From Culex pipiens pallens (taxonomy: Eukaryota > Arthropoda > Insecta > Diptera > Culicidae), in assembly GCF_016801865.2 (NCBI RefSeq), contig NC_068938.1, positions 212,967,611 through 213,031,610 of the forward strand: a stretch of DNA of 64,000 bases, in the 5' to 3' direction. Shown piece after piece: positions 59,151 through 64,000 of this stretch. Below the pieces are notes generated by a model. The model worked only from the letters and a program-made list of their open reading frames with translations. It had not been told where the DNA came from and ran no database searches. Made by a program: the position numbers and the translations under genes. Numbering within the stretch: the stretch's first letter is position 1; every line of letters starts with the position of its first letter.

Positions 59151-59902
59151 TCGATTAAGGTTTAAAAGTTGCTATAGTTCGTTAAAGCTGATGAAAAAAA
59201 TCTTTTCATACAAAACCGTCATCTTTAAATCGCTGATAACTCGTAAGAGTTAACTCGGATCGGTGTTGCACAAAGTGGTTTGTCATAAAATTTTACTTAA
59301 GAATCTCACACTTCACAAAGATCCGACACATTTAACGCAACCTTCTGGTGAAATTTAGAAATTTTTGCATTTCTCCACACAGTCAGGGTTGTTAAAATAT
59401 CAAAATATCAGCTCTCAGCAACTACAATTATCTCGCCTGAATATTCGTGCCTCAAATACAACTGCTTTTCTCTCCTCATTGAAACTCTCAGCGCCGAAAA
59501 TAGCCGAAAACGTTTTCCTGTTTACACACTCGCGATTGACATTTTCCTTTTCTCTCTCATTCCCGCTTCCACGATCATCCTACCGCAACAGCGTTTAACC
59601 ACAAAAGCCGCCACAAAACCAATTTCGCTAACGCAGTTTAACGGGACGTCATGCGTGGTCGGCTTCTAATCGCCATCTCGCGTTCTCTCATTGCAGTTTT
59701 CGGAGAGATTGAGAGACTCAGCGGTGAGAGCGTACAGTCGAGGAAAAGGGAAGGAGTGATAGAGAGAGAATGACATCGCTGGGAATCACGAGACACAAGA
59801 AGAGATCTCACAAGCTATAGTGACGGCCGCTATACTCTCGGATATTTTTCTTGCAGAGATAATCTATTGATAGCTTTTCTATCACTCTTTTGCAACACTG
59901 CA
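59151..59902. other. unassigned sequence, possible transposon
   Basis: CGGTGTTGCACAAAG (59260-59274) and CTTTTGCAACACTG (59888-59901) are roughly inverse and could be ends of a hAT-like element. No 8-bp duplication was found. Two acceptor-like tracts (CTCTCATTGCAG near 59696, TTTTTCTTGCAG near 59857) have no partner. Confidence 0.3.
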
Positions 59903-60119
59903 CACAGTAAAAAAAAATCATGGTAATATTACATCTGGGGGTACATCTTTTTTGTCAGAAAAAAATGTGTAATTTTACCTCTGAAAATGTGTTATTTTAT
60001 CACTTTTCTGGTGTAATGTCAATTTTTCAGTCTAAATTGAGGTAAAATAACATCATAAAAGAGGTAATATTCAACCTTCCAAAATTACGCCTTCAAAATT
60101 TACACAATTTTTTACTGTG
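59903..60119. mobile_element. 217-bp MITE
   Basis: CACAGTAAAAAAAAATC at the left and the inverse of CACAGTAAAAAATTGTG at the right. The interior has several GTAATATTAC/GTAATTTTAC-like phrases in both orientations. Only the terminal 13 bp or so are strongly inverted, and no target duplication is clear. Confidence 0.6.
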
Positions 60120-60649
60120 CATATATTTTTGCAAATTTTCCCATACAAACTTAAACGACCAAAAGCGACCCGTAAACTGTAACCGATTTCGCTCAAAACT
60201 GGCACATTTTTTTTACCTAAAGAATCGAGCCAGAGAGTAGTATTACTTTAGATTTTCCTTTTCTCTTGTCACCCTAAGCAACATTCGATTTGTTTTAAAC
60301 GTAATCAAAATTGTGCTCCTCAAGCACATCTCATATGATACAAACTATTTAATTTAACATTTTTATTATTCAAAAAACATCAAAAGCTTCAAAAAAAAAG
60401 AAAATACACTTTATTACACAAAAAAAAACAATCTAAAAACATTAAAATCCTTGGACATCTCCGAGAAGAAAATTCAAACAGGTTTATGTTTAAGTTGGTT
60501 TCATTTATTTATTTATTTATTTATTTATTTATTACTTTTTCCATACTTAAGCTGCAAAAAAAAATGATAAAAATAATATTTTTACTAACCATTCTTCATG
60601 GATATTTTAAAAACAATTGATCCGATTTTCATTGCCAAATAATTAAATA
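60120..60649. other. gene-free AT-rich sequence with (ATTT)n
   Basis: A TTTA tetranucleotide microsatellite lies at about 60504-60533. No frame. Confidence 0.6.
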
Positions 60650-60913
60650 TTTGCTGCAATTCCCCACTAAAACAGCATGATTCAAAAATAAAGTTCTCCG
60701 ATCGAGCTCAAAATTTTTCCTTGGCCGAAATAACTGCGTCGTGTTAAAGTGATCCAAAATTTTTTAATTTTCATCGATTTTCGCAAAAAAAAACACATTT
60801 AAAAAATCATAGCTCAGCACCATTTTAACCAATTTAAGCAGTCTTGAACGCTAATGAAAGGTTATTAGATAGGCTTTTGAGGAAAAATAGTTAAAAATTT
60901 CAAAAATCTAGCC
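60650..60913 (+). mobile_element. partial copy of the 57-kb foldback family
   Basis: AAAGTTCTCCGATCGAGCTC, CCTTGGCCGAAATAA, GCAGTCTTGAACGC and TTTCAAAAATCTAGC match the left arm of the 56781-57800 element in order. The copy stops abruptly at 60913, where hAT-like text begins. Confidence 0.65.
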
Positions 60914-60990
60914 CAGGGGTGCCCAACCAATTGGCCTTGTTGGCCAGATCTGATTTGTCTGAAGCAGTGGTGGGCCGGTAATAATGTTTG
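60914..60990 (+). mobile_element. hAT-like terminus
   Basis: CAGGGGTGCCCAACCAATTGGCC interrupts the foldback copy and resembles the CAGGGGTG...CCAA termini of many animal hAT elements. It is followed by GGTGGGCCGG. The opposite end is not visible in the window. Confidence 0.35.
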
Positions 60991-61849
60991 TAAAAGTTGA
61001 TAAAATCAACAACTTTTTTTCATGAAATTATTTTTATTTGGCTCTTTTAAAATAAAAAAAAACAAGTGTTATAAATGGTTTTCGTATACCTTGTTTTTCA
61101 AAAAGAAAAACAAAGATAACTTTCAAATATGTGATTATTTCAATTATTTGTATTTGCTAAAAATTGTATTGTAATTGTTTTTGGTTGATTGCAATGAAAT
61201 ACCCTGATATCGTTAACATTAAAATTTCATTGGTCGATGCAAGTTTTTATTTTCGAAGTTTAATTTCCTCAACAAAACAACATACATAAAAATATCAATG
61301 AGGCACGATAAAATCTATTGAATTTATTGTGCACTTTTATTCAAAAATTTAAAAATAAATTTTGAAATGATTTAAAATACACACAAAATTTCATTTTAAT
61401 GTTTGATTTCTGGCCTTATTTTGAGACATTTCCTAATATTTAAAAAAAAAATGTTCAGCGATCTTTGATTTCAGTATAATTAATTTGCTTTTATACGTTT
61501 TTTCCAAACACAACATAATCACTAAAAAAAATTTCTAAAAAAACATTATTCTTTGCTTACTCATTTATTTGAAAAAAAAAACTATTAAAATTCAGTTCCT
61601 CAAAAAAGAAACACTTCAATTTGAAAAACTGTAAATTTAAATTTAGTGCCTTTTTGTACATTGTTGGACAACAATCCAAGTTATTTTTATTTCACAATGT
61701 TACGATGTGGATAATTTTGTTTTCTTACACAATTTTTCAATTTAATAATTGATTCTGAAAAAATCAATATAGAAATGATAAGAACTAAATTCAAACATAA
61801 ACATTGCTTGAATTTGAAACAAAATCTTAACAAAAATACAAACGCAAAA
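60991..61849. other. gene-free, very AT-rich sequence
   Basis: Long A/T runs; no frame, boundary or repeat was recognised. Confidence 0.4.
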
Positions 61850-62106
61850 TCCAAATATTACGTTCAATTAACAACATAAAAAAAATGTCCCTAATTATTT
61901 TTTAATGATACGGTCCAGATTCAATGTTTCACATCGAATAAATGAACAATCCAAATTTGACTAAAAAAGGGTAGCAGAACTCGAATTTGATGTTAAATAT
62001 AAGAAAATCATAAAATTCGAAACATTTTTTTTTTCGGGATTCGATTATCCGAAGTTTCATACAAATTTTCGGATAATCGAAACTTTGGATAATCGAGAGT
62101 GGACTG
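61850..62106 (-). mobile_element. pogo-like transposon terminus (right-facing end)
   Basis: Ends with the inverse of CAGTCCACTCTCGATTATCC, followed by TA (62107-62108). On minus it contains repeated CGATTATCC(G/A)AA blocks and a segment (TTTTTTAGTCAAATTTGG) aligning with 52680-52705 (CATTTTAGTCAAATTTTAAT region). It is the inverted counterpart of the terminus at 52515. Confidence 0.6.
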
Positions 62107-62109
62107 TAT

Positions 62110-64000
62110 GTCAAAATTTAATTTTTGGACCACAGATGGAAAAAGACGATCAGCTTCTTTTTCATTTATTCATTTATTTATATTTTGAAAATCTTCATAA
62201 ATTTTTTTTTATACTTTAAATGTTTTGAACATTGTAAAATTTGGTTTAAAACTTGATATTTTTTCAATTGCTACATCAAATGAGTTCTAATGAGCATACT
62301 TCGAATAAAATTTAAAAAAAACAGTTTTCTTTTTTTTTGCTTTCGGCTCGAAGAGGTTCAAAATAATCTAGTCGTATTAAAAAAAATAAAAAAGTAAATG
62401 TGATGAGTATTCTATTGTACTTAAATATTTTTAAAGCATCATTCTCATTTAATTGTCGAATAGTTTCCAGTTTCCTAATGACACTTTCATGGTCAACCCA
62501 ACCGAACAGTAATTTTCGTCCATTAAAACTGCTCTTGTGTGGCGTAGCCAAAATATTAGCTTTTTATTAGGAGGAAGAGCACTGAGCTCTCTAATTTCAC
62601 GATGCTAAAAACAATTTCCGCTTTCTCTCTATCGGAAACAGCAGCGGCAGAGCAATGCAACCCATTACATTTTATTTCTCAACCATAAACGGTTTCACTG
62701 CGTGAAAATTTCTCCACAACGGGAAATGACCAACAGAAAAAGGCGGTTTCCACCTCTCAGGACAAAAAAAACTTACAAAACTCGATGCACTTCTTCTACT
62801 GCAGCACAACTATTTGCCAACCACTCCGTCGAGTGTCGTTTCGAAAAAAGTAAGTAGAAAACGAAGAATTCCCAGCAAGTCTTCCGGAATCGATACGTCT
62901 CGAGTACCTACACTCACAGCCAAGTTTCGTTCCCCGCAGAAATCGGATATCCCATTCATAAGGACCCCCTCAACCCCACCCCCTCCTTCTTCAGAAGTAG
63001 TCTAGTCGAGGAATGGAATTTTGTGAAGTGCAATCACGTTTGCCACCAACCCCCGCATATGACGAGCATTTTCCGCACTCATACATTCGTAGATGGTTTC
63101 TGAGAGGGGGGAGGTAGATCTGAAGGGGGTTCCGGTTTCCGTTCCTTTACTAAAGCATCTGCTGGCAGGTCACGGAAGGACCGAGTCCCGAAACTTGGTT
63201 CGTGTGGAACCTGCTGTCGAGGGACAGTGGAGGATGAAAATTCGACATAGTTTAGATATTTTTAAAACTCCATTTTAAAAGCAAATTGAGTTCCCAGTTC
63301 ATTTTGCTGGAGATGCATGGTGCTTTATATTGAATTAATGTACCGAATTCCCATAAGTTTTTTTTAGATCGTATCCCAGAATCCTGTTGATTGTTATTCA
63401 CCATTTTTGAATATGTTACGTAAAACATTCTGAAGAATCGTAAAAAAATATTTTCAGCTGTGAGCTGGTCCCGATACCATGATTTTTCAAAATCTTTTAT
63501 CATTTCGTGTAGTAAGAATTCCCATAAATTAAAAACGGACCCAACCTCGACCAGAACCGAGGAAAATTTGTTCTAGCCCAATATAAAAAAATATCTTTTT
63601 TCACATTTTTAAAGTGTCCAAAAACAATTCACCTTCAGTGTAATCCGCTGCAGCTGTCATACTGCTGCAGCAGAAGCATCAGCCCTAGCAATTGGGTTGT
63701 TTCGGTTGATGAATTGGACGAATTTGTGCCGAGTTTGTGGTTTTCCGCCAGTTCACGTCAGTTCGACACGAGTTTTTCCCTCGCCAAAGTAGTTCCGGCA
63801 GCTGGGTTTTCCACTTGAAATTTGCTTGGGGAGGAAATTGAAGATGTTGAAAACTGGCTGTGATTTTCCTTTTTTGGGGGAGGAAATTCAATTTCTGCAC
63901 CGCTGAAAGACTGTTGATATCTCACTTCGTTTAATATGATGATTCAGCTGGAAAATTCGTTATTAGCTTGTTTTTCACCCCATTTTTCGATTCGTAAACT
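62110..64000. other. AT-rich stretch then GC-richer island, no recognised gene
   Basis: AT-rich to about 62530, then an island. Frames at 62814-63005 (proline/serine-rich), 63093-63278, 63252-63503 and 63685-63900 have no domain. A donor-like AAAAAGTAAGTAG lies at 62846-62858 after an open frame, but no acceptor was convincing. Confidence 0.35.

Overview
This is a gene-poor, AT-rich eukaryotic window. It looks like intergenic or long-intron DNA of a culicine mosquito, most likely a Culex. That assignment is an inference from the types of transposon seen: tRNA-derived SINEs, numerous foldback/MITE elements with long inverted arms, 5'-truncated retroelements with microsatellite tails, and huge homogeneous minisatellites. 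No species-diagnostic gene is present. I recognise no intact protein-coding gene. The long open frames are minisatellite translations or short chance frames.

Layout. 0-4 kb: a retroelement-like 3' end runs into a 2.9-kb (AACAAAT)n array, then a tRNA-headed SINE. 5.5-8.6 kb: a 3.1-kb TA-flanked foldback transposon whose arms are 144-bp tandem repeats, with a 432-bp higher-order repeat. 9.5-13.7 kb: a 4.2-kb long-TIR element that has been hit by a TA-flanked MITE and a TTAA-flanked piggyBac-type MITE. 14.0-15.2 kb: a hAT-type MITE with an 8-bp target duplication. 16.8-19.6 kb: unique-looking sequence with a cluster of CACGTG E-boxes. 20.1-22.6 kb: three arrays of a 9-bp repeat separated by two inserts. 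24-26.3 kb: unique-looking island. 26.4-27.2 kb: an 8-bp repeat array. 28-31.4 kb: a degenerate TCAAATTGTC-like repeat field carrying a Transib-like foldback element and a 410-bp dimeric tRNA-type SINE, both with exact target duplications. 31.4-34 kb: a small MITE and an island with a candidate recursive splice site. 34.5-35.9 kb: a second Transib-like foldback. 39.0-39.5 kb: a LINE-like 3' end with a 10-bp repeat tail. 42-48 kb: small retro-insertions and MITEs in AT-rich DNA. 50-51.5 kb: a CG-richer island. 52.5-62.1 kb: two pogo-like termini facing each other around several further foldbacks, one of which contains a 93-nt exon-like segment. 62.1-64 kb: a final island.

There is no pathway to describe. 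The organising theme is layered insertion of non-autonomous DNA transposons and retroposons between blocks of non-repetitive sequence. The most notable observation is a pair of foldback elements, each with a 5-bp target duplication. Their ends begin with the exact V(D)J heptamer CACAGTG, followed at 12 bp (29.6-30.3 kb) or 23 bp (34.5-35.9 kb) by a nonamer-like A-rich block. This is the signature expected of Transib/RAG-type transposons.
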